The notes beneath the pieces were generated by a model, which was given only the letters and a program-made list of their open reading frames with translations, had not been told where the DNA came from and made no database searches. From an uncultured Bacteroidota bacterium (GTDB lineage: Bacteria; Bacteroidota; Bacteroidia; Flavobacteriales; BACL11): a DNA stretch of 43,158 nucleotides. This document shows, one piece after another, positions 20,309-29,381 of this stretch (its first letter is position 1; every line of letters begins with the position of its first letter). Made by a program: the position numbers and the translations under genes. The stretch covers positions 1 to 43,158 of the forward strand of contig CACHFI010000007.1 of NCBI GenBank assembly GCA_902579065.1, in the 5' to 3' direction.

Positions 20309-20506
20309 ATGAAAAACTACAAAGAATTTTTAATAGTTTATTATCCGATTATCATTGCTTTCATTGCAATGATGTATTCTATTTTCTTGGGTCTTAGTGG
20401 TGATTTTGAATCTGCTCAATATTCAGCTCATTGGCCTGCAACAATTCTTCTATTTGCAATTGCAATAAGACAAAGAAGAAGTAATTTTTATAACAAAAAC
20501 GATTAA
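20309..20506 (+). CDS. small membrane protein, 65 aa, unknown function
   Basis: MKNYKEFLIVYYPIIIAFIAMMYSIFLGLSGDFESAQYSAHWPATILLFAIAIRQRRSNFYNKND; two hydrophobic stretches, first gene of a tight cluster. Confidence 0.65.
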   Translation: MKNYKEFLIVYYPIIIAFIAMMYSIFLGLSGDFESAQYSAHWPATILLFAIAIRQRRSNFYNKND

Positions 20507-20508
20507 TT

Positions 20509-20649
20509 ATGCTATCTCCTTCAATGTTTATTATTGGTGCTGTAATTTTTATCCTATATGTAGCTGGTCTAATATATATGATAAATTGGGGGCATAATTC
20601 ACAAAAAAGAAAAATGCAAAACGATCCTGAAATAAAAAATAAAAAATAA
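20509..20649 (+). CDS. small single-TM protein, 46 aa, unknown function
   Basis: MLSPSMFIIGAVIFILYVAGLIYMINWGHNSQKRKMQNDPEIKNKK; 2 nt after upstream stop and TAATG overlap with downstream ORF; not in supplied track. Confidence 0.65.
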   Translation: MLSPSMFIIGAVIFILYVAGLIYMINWGHNSQKRKMQNDPEIKNKK

Positions 20650-20825
20650 TGTTTGGATTATTCAAAAAAAAGACAGGAAGAGAAAAACTCCTCGATCAAT
20701 ACAAAAAATTAAAAGAAGAAGCTTTTATTCTTTCAAAAACTAATAGAACTGAAAGTGATAAGCTTGAACAAGAGGCTTATGAAATTTCAAAAAAAATAGA
20801 TCTTTTAGATCAACAAAAATCTTGA
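20649..20825 (+). CDS. Lacal_2735-like small protein, 58 aa
   Basis: MFGLFKKKTGREKLLDQYKKLKEEAFILSKTNRTESDKLEQEAYEISKKIDLLDQQKS; 'MFGLFKKK...L...Y..L..EA..LS..NR..SD' pattern of the flavobacterial Lacal_2735 family; not in supplied track. Confidence 0.75.
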   Translation: MFGLFKKKTGREKLLDQYKKLKEEAFILSKTNRTESDKLEQEAYEISKKIDLLDQQKS

Positions 20826-21691
20826 TCAAATTAATTGATAAATGTCATAAACTTTTATTCTCTGAAAAGAATTTAAAGTTATTTGAAACAGCTATTCTTT
20901 TTTTAGCTGTTACAGGATTTATTGCGCATTTATTGTTAATCTATTTAAACATAAATTACGAGTTAGATTATCTAAGTAAGCTAGATAATTTATTTACAAA
21001 TCCAATATCAGCGCTTTACACCCCCTTTTCCTTTATTCTTATTTATGAGGTTTTTTTACTTATTTATTATCTACCTCGATCATTTACAACCTCAATTCGA
21101 AAAGAATATGAAATCATATCTCTAATTATGATAAGGAAAGTATTTGAAGATATTCCAAACTTAAATACTGAATCAGGAATTTTTAACACTGAAAGTCTTA
21201 ATTTAATTTATAACCTTCTTGGAATACTAATTATATATTATTTAATTTTTCTATTTAAAAAAACAATTAAAATTATTCCTAAAAGAAAAGACACGAAAGA
21301 TTTGTCAAAATTTATAGCATATAAAAAAGCATTAAGTATTGTTTTAGTACCCATTTTAATAATTCTATGCTTTTCAAATCTAATTAGCTGGTCGCAAAAA
21401 TTATTCATAAATGAGTATTTCACTCAAAATATTAATTCTATTTTCTTTATTGACTTTTTTACTATTCTAATTTTAGTTGATGTATTTATTCTTCTTATTT
21501 CTTTTGGATACACAGAAAGATATGCTCAAATAATTAGAAATACTGGTTTTATAATTTCAACTATTTTATTGCGATTATCATTTGGTGTAAGAGATTTGTC
21601 AAGCGTAATTCTTCTAATTAGCGGAGTAGTCTTTGGTTTGATAATTTTAAAAATTTATCAGCTCACCGAAACAAATCTAGATTCAAAATAA
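20822..21691 (+). CDS. uncharacterised polytopic membrane protein, 289 aa
   Basis: Multiple TM segments; 'YEVFLLIYYLPRSFTTSIRKEYEIISLIMIRKVFEDI' motif; TTG start overlaps the upstream TGA (TTGA). Confidence 0.7.
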   Translation: MIKLIDKCHKLLFSEKNLKLFETAILFLAVTGFIAHLLLIYLNINYELDYLSKLDNLFTNPISALYTPFSFILIYEVFLLIYYLPRSFTTSIRKEYEIISLIMIRKVFEDIPNLNTESGIFNTESLNLIYNLLGILIIYYLIFLFKKTIKIIPKRKDTKDLSKFIAYKKALSIVLVPILIILCFSNLISWSQKLFINEYFTQNINSIFFIDFFTILILVDVFILLISFGYTERYAQIIRNTGFIISTILLRLSFGVRDLSSVILLISGVVFGLIILKIYQLTETNLDSK

Positions 21692-21919
21692 ATAATAGAT
21701 TTTATTTCCAAGTATGTATCCAGTACTTAAGACAAGAGGATAAAATACAAATAGCCATAAGCAATTTAACAAACCAACCTCCTTCATCACAGGAAATCCT
21801 CTCTTAAATAATTCAGGGCCAAAATCATACCATGTGCTTAATCCAAATTTTCCAACTACTAAATTAGCTACAATAGCAATTAATAAAATACAAAGTCCAA
21901 TTAAATATAACCTTATCAT
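21683..21919 (-). CDS. small membrane protein, 78 aa, unknown function
   Basis: MIRLYLIGLCILLIAIVANLVVGKFGLSTWYDFGPELFKRGFPVMKEVGLLNCLWLFVFYPLVLSTGYILGNKIYYLF. Confidence 0.7.
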   Translation of the reverse strand: MIRLYLIGLCILLIAIVANLVVGKFGLSTWYDFGPELFKRGFPVMKEVGLLNCLWLFVFYPLVLSTGYILGNKIYYLF

Positions 21920-21922
21920 GTT

Positions 21923-22045
21923 TTACTTTTTGTAGTTCCAGAACAATGGTAATATCGCAATAAATAAAAGAAAAAATAATTTTTTTGTAGCAACACCGAT
22001 AAACACTATGGCGAGAGCTATTAATACGAGTATCCAATTTTTCAT
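21923..22045 (-). CDS. candidate 40-aa membrane microprotein
   Basis: MKNWILVLIALAIVFIGVATKKLFFLLFIAILPLFWNYKK; fills the gap between the SDR and the 78-aa ORF with 3-8 nt spacers; not in supplied track. Confidence 0.55.
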   Translation of the reverse strand: MKNWILVLIALAIVFIGVATKKLFFLLFIAILPLFWNYKK

Positions 22046-22053
22046 AATGAATA

Positions 22054-22947
22054 TTATTTATTTAATAAAAAACTTGATATAGTTGTGTAGCTATGTTTAA
22101 ATCCCGAATTTAATAATTTATCAACTTTTAAATGTAAACCTCCTTTAACCAATTGACTTCTTCCCCCTAAAAAAACTTTAACTAAAAATATAGGTACAGG
22201 GAAAATTATAGCGTACTTAAAAATACATTGTCTTATTTCTCTTATAAGCTCATATTGAGTTTGTTTTTTAGGTGATGCCATATTATACGGTCCTGAAACA
22301 CTTGGAGTTTCTATTGAATACTTAATAAAACGTGATAAGTCATCTATATGTATCCAAGAGTAAGACAAATTGCTTGGAATAAATACAGAAGTAATACCGA
22401 ATTTTAAAGGAAACAATGTAACCTTTAAAAATCCAGAATTTAAATCCATCATTAATGAAATTCTTAAGTTTACAACACGCGCTCCAAGTTTTACAAACTG
22501 ATTTGATGCCGATTCCCAGTCTACCACTAATTTTGCTAACCAATCATTTCCTGGAGGATGGTTTTCATCTACATCTTTTTCCACACCTAACCCATAATAA
22601 CCCATAGCAGATGCACTAACAAATGTTTTAATATTTTTATTTAAAGATTTGCATTTTTCAAATAATAGGTTTGAGGCATCAACCCTACTTGTACGCATCT
22701 TATGTATGTTTTTTTTTGACCACCTATTAATAATATTATAGCCACTGAGATGTATAACATGTTGACATCCAATTAATGCAGATTCATCAATATAACCCTC
22801 TTCAATGTTCCAATAAAAAACATCTTTATTATTTACAGATTTTTTGCTAGAACTTAAAAAAACTAGTGAATAGTTATCATTAAGAAAATGAACCAAACGT
22901 TTAGCTAGTGAACCGTTATATCCTGTTATTAGGATTTTTTCTTTCAT
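22054..22947 (-). CDS. TIGR01777 family NAD(P)-binding oxidoreductase (SDR39U1/YfcH-like)
   Basis: 'KILITGYNGSLAKRLVHFL', 'VIHLSGYNIINRWSKKNIHKMRTSRVDASNLLFE', 'SASAMGYYG...DENHPPGNDWLAKLVVDWE'. Confidence 0.9.
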   Translation of the reverse strand: MKEKILITGYNGSLAKRLVHFLNDNYSLVFLSSSKKSVNNKDVFYWNIEEGYIDESALIGCQHVIHLSGYNIINRWSKKNIHKMRTSRVDASNLLFEKCKSLNKNIKTFVSASAMGYYGLGVEKDVDENHPPGNDWLAKLVVDWESASNQFVKLGARVVNLRISLMMDLNSGFLKVTLFPLKFGITSVFIPSNLSYSWIHIDDLSRFIKYSIETPSVSGPYNMASPKKQTQYELIREIRQCIFKYAIIFPVPIFLVKVFLGGRSQLVKGGLHLKVDKLLNSGFKHSYTTISSFLLNK

Positions 22948-22950
22948 CGT

Positions 22951-23946
22951 TTACTCCTCGAGAAGCTTAAATAAATCATCTAAATTAGGTGATAGAATCA
23001 TCTCGATTCTTCGATTTTTACTTCTACCATCTGATGATGAATTTGACATGATAGGCACAAATTCACTTCTACCTGCAGCAATTAATTGAGTGGGATCTAA
23101 ATTTGGATTAGATGTTAAACGTTTAACAACTGATGTTGCTCGCATCACACTCAAATCCCAATTATCTTTTACCAAACCTCTACCACTTAAAGGTATACTG
23201 TCTGTATGACCTTCTACTAAAATCTCTAAGCCTTTCTGATATGATAAAACATCTGAAAGTTTATCCAATGCTTGTTTACCTGATTGATTTATTTCATATT
23301 TTCCAGATGCAAATAACAAATCTTCTTCAAGTGATATATAAACCTTACCATTTCTTTGAACAATAGTAAGACCATCTCCTTCTAAACCAATTAAAGCTTT
23401 TGAAATCTTTTGTTTTAAAGCTGTCACCATAGAATCTTTACGATTAATAATCGCTTCAAGTTCTGCAACTCTTAATGATCTAAGTTCTAATTCGTCTTGT
23501 GAATCACTAAGCTTTCTTTCCTTATCTTCCAAAATAGCAGAAGCTTTTTTCAACTCATCTTCCTTTGCAAAAAGTTCAGCCTGTGCTTTTTCAAGTTGTC
23601 CCAAAAGCTCTTTTGTTTCCTTTGCTTTTTCTGCCATATACCTACTGCTTTTTGAAGTAAGTAAGTCATAGGTGGTTGAAAGCTCATCATACTTTTTTTG
23701 ACAAGCAACCAAATCATTACTTAGACTTGTTGAATCTTGTCTAAGCTGATCAACTGATGATGTTAAGTTATTTATATTTCTCTCGTATGCATCAATTTTT
23801 TCTCTTAGATCAAGAATAAGCTTTTCATTTTTAGTAAGATTTTTTTTGGCTATTTCATGCTTTTCTAAAAGTTCATTATATACTTTAGGGGTAATACAAG
23901 AACTAAATACTAATAAACTCAAAAATATTGAAAGGACTCTAGTCAT
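22951..23946 (-). CDS. OmpA-family lipoprotein with long coiled-coil
   Basis: Lipobox-like 'LLVFSSC'; heptad-rich middle; C-term 'LLFASGKYEINQSGKQALDKLSDVL...ILVEGHTDSIPLSGRGLVKDNWDLSVMRATSVVKRL...AAGRSEFVPI...KNRRIEMILSP'. Confidence 0.92.
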   Translation of the reverse strand: MTRVLSIFLSLLVFSSCITPKVYNELLEKHEIAKKNLTKNEKLILDLREKIDAYERNINNLTSSVDQLRQDSTSLSNDLVACQKKYDELSTTYDLLTSKSSRYMAEKAKETKELLGQLEKAQAELFAKEDELKKASAILEDKERKLSDSQDELELRSLRVAELEAIINRKDSMVTALKQKISKALIGLEGDGLTIVQRNGKVYISLEEDLLFASGKYEINQSGKQALDKLSDVLSYQKGLEILVEGHTDSIPLSGRGLVKDNWDLSVMRATSVVKRLTSNPNLDPTQLIAAGRSEFVPIMSNSSSDGRSKNRRIEMILSPNLDDLFKLLEE

Positions 23947-24027
23947 GTTTTTTTATTCAAAATTACAAAGTAACTAGACTGACACTAAGTCACTTAATAA
24001 TACTTTTCAACAAACAAATAGAGAAAA

Positions 24028-25257
24028 TTATTGAACAATTAAACTACGGATATAAGTGTATTCTTTGTCTATAATTTGAACATAATAAATACCTGGTGAT
24101 AAGTTACTTATATCAAATGTATTATTTTCATTCTTTACAGAAATGTAAGTTCTACCTAAATTATCATATATATATATATTATCATAGTTTCCATTAATAT
24201 GAAACAATTCATTTGCTGGATTAGGAAAAATTGTGATTATATCATTAAATGTATTAGCCCCACTAGCAATAGGTGTTATTTTAGAAACTCCAGTTGTTGT
24301 GGCTACCCACACATTATTTTGATTGTCTATTGCTAAACCTTTAACGTTAGGACCTGCTAAGCCATCACTATGGTCAAAATCAGTCCACTGTGACCCATTA
24401 TAAAAGGCTACCCCACCTTCTGCTAAATACCCCACATAAATAGTTGTCCAAATTCTACCCCAGCCATCTTTTGCAATTTCAACAACTGGATTTAATGTGT
24501 CCGGAGGGGGTAAAGAATACATAATTGTATGATAATTAAATTGACTTAAAGAATTATTAATTACAGTCATTCCAGCTCCTGAACCAAGCCAAATATTATC
24601 ATTATTATCAATACATATTGCAGTACTATAATTACTCAATAATCCATGACTTGTGTTATAGTGAGAAAAAGTTGATCCATCATAATGGGCAAGACCATCT
24701 AATGGAGAGGCAAACCATGCATTTCCATTTGAATCAAATGCAGTTGCACATACCCCACTAACTGGTAAATCTGGAGAATTATATGAATTCCAATTTACTC
24801 CATCATATACACTTACACCAGCCGAAAATGACGAGTGTGATAACCAAATATTACCATTTGGTTCTTCATCAATACTAACTACTTTGTTATTTGCCAATCC
24901 ATTGGCAGTTGTAAATGACTCCCATGAAGACCCAATAATTCCTGAGTTTAATTTATTAGCACCAAAATCAGTCCCCACCCATATATCTCCATTTGAAGCT
25001 GCAGTTATTGTTTTAATATTATTTGAAAGTAAATTTGGGTGAGTACTTTGATTGATTACTGTCCATGAGTTCCCATCAAAGATTGATATTCCATTTGCTG
25101 TCCCAAACCAAATATTATTATTAATATCAACTGCAACACACTCCACATAATTACTTGAAAGACCGTCTTGTTCGCTAAAGTTTTCAATTGTTTGAGAGTA
25201 AGCGTCAAATAAAAAAAACAAGAAAAATAAGGAGAGATAATTTCTTATAATCTGCAT
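24028..25257 (-). CDS. secreted two-component-regulator-type beta-propeller protein with T9SS sorting domain
   Basis: Signal peptide; repeated 'D.NNNIWFGT..G' / 'NGDIWVGTD' / 'NVWVATTTGVSKI' propeller motifs; C-term 'IFPNPANELFHINGNYDNIYIYDNLGRTY...ISNLSPGIYYVQIIDKEYTYIRSLIVQ'. Confidence 0.88.
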   Translation of the reverse strand: MQIIRNYLSLFFLFFLFDAYSQTIENFSEQDGLSSNYVECVAVDINNNIWFGTANGISIFDGNSWTVINQSTHPNLLSNNIKTITAASNGDIWVGTDFGANKLNSGIIGSSWESFTTANGLANNKVVSIDEEPNGNIWLSHSSFSAGVSVYDGVNWNSYNSPDLPVSGVCATAFDSNGNAWFASPLDGLAHYDGSTFSHYNTSHGLLSNYSTAICIDNNDNIWLGSGAGMTVINNSLSQFNYHTIMYSLPPPDTLNPVVEIAKDGWGRIWTTIYVGYLAEGGVAFYNGSQWTDFDHSDGLAGPNVKGLAIDNQNNVWVATTTGVSKITPIASGANTFNDIITIFPNPANELFHINGNYDNIYIYDNLGRTYISVKNENNTFDISNLSPGIYYVQIIDKEYTYIRSLIVQ

Positions 25258-27512
25258 TATTTCATTTTAATAAGCTTTACCGTATTATTTAATTCTGGAG
25301 AATGTAAAATATATAATCCATTTTCCCATTCAATAGTATTAATATGAGCGTTATTATTATTTGAAATATATATGGTTTGTCCAATAGCGTTAGTTATATA
25401 AAAATCTTCTAACGATTCAATTATTATAAATTCTTGAAAAGGATTTGGATAAATTTTAATATCATTTAAATCTAAACTATAATCAGTACTTGAAGGTGAA
25501 TTATTTGCATTAAATGTTGGAGTTAACATAGTAAAACTTCCAATCCCATTTGGATATCTTCCATATGCGACATCATCAAGCTGAGGATAAATAAATTCAG
25601 CATCAACAATAGTTGAATCACTATTAGATAAAATTAATTGCTCACCTAAATTAGACAGTCTAAAATTGGCATGATTGTCTCCAGTATTCCCATCTTCATC
25701 AGCCCAGATAATAAAATAAGAATTTGGATTAATTACAATATTTGGTAAATCCCATTTATCTAGATTCAAAGGATTATCCGAAAATAACAATCCATTTGTT
25801 GATATAGGAGTATTTGAATTATTGTAAAGCTCTATCCAGTCATCATAATCTCCAGTTTCATCCATGACTGTTGTTTGATTATTTGCCATAACTTCATTGA
25901 TGACTAAACTTGATTGAGGCACTTTTGTTTTTAGATTATAAAATTCATATGCAGCTCTTTTAGGTGAAAAAACTCCTTCATCAGCACTTTCAGCATATAA
26001 ATAATAATCAATGGAATTACTACAATTATTAATAATTACACCGTATATCCCATCATTTGCATTTCCGTCATTGTGATTCCCATCATCATACATCTCTACA
26101 GTACTAAATGGCATATTTTCACCATATCTATAAGCAAGCATAGCATAGCTTGCATTTTGAATTTGTGCAGTTATTGTTAAGTCATCTCCAAAAAATTGAT
26201 TTGAATTTGGAATAGATTGAATATTAGAAATAGTTGGCTGAGTAAAGCCGGCCCAATAATTTGTTAGATATGTAGTTCTAGCATCCATTAGTTGAGTAAT
26301 ACCAGGGCAAATAGAACTTGGAATTGTAACTTGATTATTTAAGTTATTTTGAAAATCATTAAAAGAATAAAATTTATTGACATCATTTTGAACATCATTA
26401 GAGATTAGATTTTGTAAAAATTGAGCTCGAACTGAATAATCTTGATTTGAAAAATGCTCTTCAATAATTGTTCGCATATGTGCTAAATACATTTTTTTAT
26501 GTCTAGGATTATTTAGCAACTGTGTAATAAGAGGTCGTGGAGATAAAAAACTATTATTAATAAAATTTAGGGGATCCATAGTTTGAGCTTGATTAATATC
26601 AAAACCATTAAAAAATGATTGAGTTGCATCAGTTAACCTGAAGCCACCAAATGACATATTTAAATCCCATAAAATTGGTTGAAACTGATTTGAAAGTCCT
26701 TTATATAAATAATAGTTTTGACCATATCCAACATAAGAATCAAAATTTATTAGTGCATAATTAAATGCATGCATCCATAGAGTTCTATCAACATTTAAAT
26801 AATTATCTACAGCAGAAACATTGTTATTCAAATTATCAATTAAAGTGTATAAATCCGCCCACCCAGCATTTGATTTTAAATCATAATAATTATAATAGAA
26901 AGAACTATCATTTCCATGAGTGTCACTTAAATTAGAATTTTCACCTCCGGGTGTCATGTCAAGATTTAATGGGTTGCATTTAATTAATGGAGAGTTAACT
27001 GTAGCATAATGCTTATTAGTGTATTTATCATTTATTGCCTCAACATTTACATATAAACCCCACAAAGTATCATTCACATATACATTAGCGTAGTTAGCTC
27101 TTGGGCTTGGTAAATAATTACGAGCTATCTCATACGACAAAACTTCTCTTAAAAAAGAGGGATCCTTGATAACATTAGATAATTTAATTTTTTCAAAACC
27201 TTCATGATTTTGATTATTGTCAACATAGTCCAATTTAATATTAAACGGATTTTTAATAGTATTAATTGAAACTGAACTAAAACCTTTATATCTAATCCCA
27301 ACACTATCATACATTGTTCCATCTATTTCAACACTTGCTAATAATCTTTCTTTAAGACCGTCTAAATATAGACTATCTAACAAATGATCCCAATTTGGTT
27401 GATTAAAGTACAATTTGATTTCTCTTAAATAATCAACATCATAGAAATTTTGAGAAAGTAAATTTACAGGTAGACTAAAAACAACTAATAAGATTAAAAT
27501 ATTTTTTTTCAT
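25257..27512 (-). CDS. CotH kinase family protein with lamin-tail domain and T9SS sorting domain
   Basis: 'GIRYKGFSSVSINTIKNPFNIKLDYVDNNQNHEGFEKIKLSNVIKDPSFLREVLSYEIARNYLPSPRANYANVYVNDTLWGLYVNVE', 'ILWDLNMSFGGF'; LTD 'LVINEVMANNQTTVMDETGDYDDWIELYNNSN'; C-term 'IKIYPNPFQEFIIIES'. Confidence 0.9.
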   Translation of the reverse strand: MKKNILILLVVFSLPVNLLSQNFYDVDYLREIKLYFNQPNWDHLLDSLYLDGLKERLLASVEIDGTMYDSVGIRYKGFSSVSINTIKNPFNIKLDYVDNNQNHEGFEKIKLSNVIKDPSFLREVLSYEIARNYLPSPRANYANVYVNDTLWGLYVNVEAINDKYTNKHYATVNSPLIKCNPLNLDMTPGGENSNLSDTHGNDSSFYYNYYDLKSNAGWADLYTLIDNLNNNVSAVDNYLNVDRTLWMHAFNYALINFDSYVGYGQNYYLYKGLSNQFQPILWDLNMSFGGFRLTDATQSFFNGFDINQAQTMDPLNFINNSFLSPRPLITQLLNNPRHKKMYLAHMRTIIEEHFSNQDYSVRAQFLQNLISNDVQNDVNKFYSFNDFQNNLNNQVTIPSSICPGITQLMDARTTYLTNYWAGFTQPTISNIQSIPNSNQFFGDDLTITAQIQNASYAMLAYRYGENMPFSTVEMYDDGNHNDGNANDGIYGVIINNCSNSIDYYLYAESADEGVFSPKRAAYEFYNLKTKVPQSSLVINEVMANNQTTVMDETGDYDDWIELYNNSNTPISTNGLLFSDNPLNLDKWDLPNIVINPNSYFIIWADEDGNTGDNHANFRLSNLGEQLILSNSDSTIVDAEFIYPQLDDVAYGRYPNGIGSFTMLTPTFNANNSPSSTDYSLDLNDIKIYPNPFQEFIIIESLEDFYITNAIGQTIYISNNNNAHINTIEWENGLYILHSPELNNTVKLIKMK

Positions 27513-29099
27513 TTATTTAATTAAAGAAAATTTATATGAATGCAATTTTTTATCATTTTCAAAAATACTAAAATGATAAATTCCATTATTAAATTTTGAA
27601 ATATCAATACTTGATAAATTGATTGTATTGTCTAAAGATAATACTTCTCTACCTAAATTATTATGAACTTTAATTGAGATTAAATTGTTTTTAATTGGTA
27701 ATTCTAAATTTATTATGCCACTAGTTGGATTAGGGAAAATTAAAATTTCCTCTAATAAATTATTGTCAATAGAAGTAGAAAAACAAGAAGTTGTAGCTGT
27801 AGAATTCATGTAAGGTTGCAAAGCAATAATTCCTGGGTGTTCACATTCATACCTAAATGCTTTTTGACTATCGGCATTATATGGTCCCCAAATAATTGTG
27901 CCATTTTGATCTACTTCATACATTACACCTGCTCCTCCTTGACCACCTGATGCATTAACAAAAATATTTCCATTGGACATTCTATCAGAAGCTGATTGAC
28001 CTGGCGCAGAATAGGCGCATATATATCTAGTACTATATGATGAAGGATCAAATGGCTGACCATTAGCTCTGTAATAATTATATGGATTCATAGGGTCAAT
28101 TGGGGCATCAATACCATCAACAGTTGATTGATTGGAAGAAGCTCCAGAATTATTGAAAATTTGTAAAAAACCTCCATTAGGCCTACCATCATCTTTAATC
28201 CATCTAACATCATGAACTGCATTTGGAATTATTTGACTTCCAGGCATATTATAATTTGATGGGTTACCCCACCTATATAGAATATCACCACCCATACCAG
28301 AATTACCTCCACTATGTGATGCCGCTTCAGCAGTTGTAGTTGAGTGATCAATAATATAGATTTCGCTAGCAAATCTTGATGAAAAAGTTATTTGATCTAA
28401 ATCTTCATTGTAATCAACCCCATTAACATGAAACCAATCACCACCTCCACCACCTGGACCACCACCGCCACCTGAACCACCAGCAGAAATCATATTTATA
28501 TCTATTAATTGAGGATTGTCAGCTATAACACCATAATTAGGTTTTGTAGGATCTGTATCTTGAATTAAATGATCCCATATATGCCATTCCCAAACTATTT
28601 GTCCTCCGCCATTTCCGTCATTAGCCACTTCAATTAAATGAGTTGGCCATTTATCTGATGTTGCTGTACCTCCAAGGGCATTAATTTCTGCAGCTGTCTT
28701 CACCTCCCATGCAGTTAACAAAACATTATCACCAATTAAGCAAATATCATGATGTGATAAATAGTCTGGGCTAGAGTAAATAAAATCCATAACTATATTT
28801 CCAAGTGGATCAATTTCTTGGACCCGTCCTCCACTTGCAGCTCCATTTAAAGAATTATTTGTACCCCCTGTTTGGACATTATTTTTCGTGCCTCTAACAA
28901 TATTTCCATTATCTTTTAAAAGTACGGTATAATTACATACTGTTGATAAATTCCACGTATGTGCAATATTGAGATTTTCATCTATTAAATATGTGGTATT
29001 ATCTCCTTGTGCATTATAAAGCGCAAACCCATTAAAAGATTGTGTATATGATAGTATCGGAAATAATAAAATTAAAGAGCATAAAAAGATTCTTTTCAT
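27513..29099 (-). CDS. arylsulfotransferase (ASST)-like propeller protein with T9SS sorting domain
   Basis: 'NGFALYNAQGDNTTYLIDENLNIAHTWNLS...GRVQEIDPLGNIVMDFIYSSPDYLSHHDICLIGDNVLLTAWEVK...WEWHIWDHLIQD'; C-term 'ILIFPNPTSGIINLELPIKNNLISIKVHNNLGREVL'. Confidence 0.75.
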   Translation of the reverse strand: MKRIFLCSLILLFPILSYTQSFNGFALYNAQGDNTTYLIDENLNIAHTWNLSTVCNYTVLLKDNGNIVRGTKNNVQTGGTNNSLNGAASGGRVQEIDPLGNIVMDFIYSSPDYLSHHDICLIGDNVLLTAWEVKTAAEINALGGTATSDKWPTHLIEVANDGNGGGQIVWEWHIWDHLIQDTDPTKPNYGVIADNPQLIDINMISAGGSGGGGGPGGGGGDWFHVNGVDYNEDLDQITFSSRFASEIYIIDHSTTTAEAASHSGGNSGMGGDILYRWGNPSNYNMPGSQIIPNAVHDVRWIKDDGRPNGGFLQIFNNSGASSNQSTVDGIDAPIDPMNPYNYYRANGQPFDPSSYSTRYICAYSAPGQSASDRMSNGNIFVNASGGQGGAGVMYEVDQNGTIIWGPYNADSQKAFRYECEHPGIIALQPYMNSTATTSCFSTSIDNNLLEEILIFPNPTSGIINLELPIKNNLISIKVHNNLGREVLSLDNTINLSSIDISKFNNGIYHFSIFENDKKLHSYKFSLIK

Positions 29100-29116
29100 A
29101 AAAAATGAATTTCAAA

Positions 29117-29124
29117 CAAATTTA
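29117..29124 (-). promoter_or_regulatory. Putative -7 element (TAAATTTG) for the T9SS cassette
   Basis: Minus-strand TAAATTTG matches TAnnTTTG, 17 bp upstream of ATG 29099. Confidence 0.5.
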
Positions 29125-29180
29125 ATAATAATAAGATTTAAAAAAACATTAGATAAAAAAACATGATTAAATAAAATATA

Positions 29181-29270
29181 ATAAAAATGTAAGAAAATGT
29201 AAGAAAAAGACGAAAAATGTAAAAAAATGTAAAAAAGTGAAATAAATGCAAGAAAAATTAAAAAAAAAAA
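29181..29270. repeat. 10-bp-phased A-tract / (AAAATGTAAG)-like degenerate tandem repeat
   Basis: ATGT at 29187, 29197, 29217, 29227 with related variants at about 29237 (GTGA) and 29246 (ATGC), separated by A-runs. Confidence 0.75.
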
Positions 29271-29333
29271 ATGCTCATTTATTAAAAAAACAAAATCAAA
29301 AAAAAATTAACACATAATTAAGAGGTATAATTA

Positions 29334-29363
29334 TTGAGGTTTTTAATAAGATTAGTATCTTTA
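29334..29363 (+). promoter_or_regulatory. Putative promoter for the DUF502 gene
   Basis: TTG 29334-29336, 19-nt spacer, TATCTTTA 29356-29363 (one mismatch to TAnnTTTG), 18 bp before ATG 29382. Confidence 0.4.
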
Positions 29364-29381
29364 ATTTTATTTTAAAAAACT

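Noticed and set aside
21238-21423. 61-aa minus-strand ORF
   Set aside because: Antisense to the 289-aa membrane protein in the coupled operon.
22340-23366. ORFs 22340-22543 and 23133-23366
   Set aside because: Alternate-frame or antisense to the SDR and OmpA genes.
29100-29381. CRISPR-like array in the repetitive intergenic region
   Set aside because: Repeat unit is only about 10 bp, A-rich and degenerate, with no spacers or cas genes; better explained as phased A-tracts.
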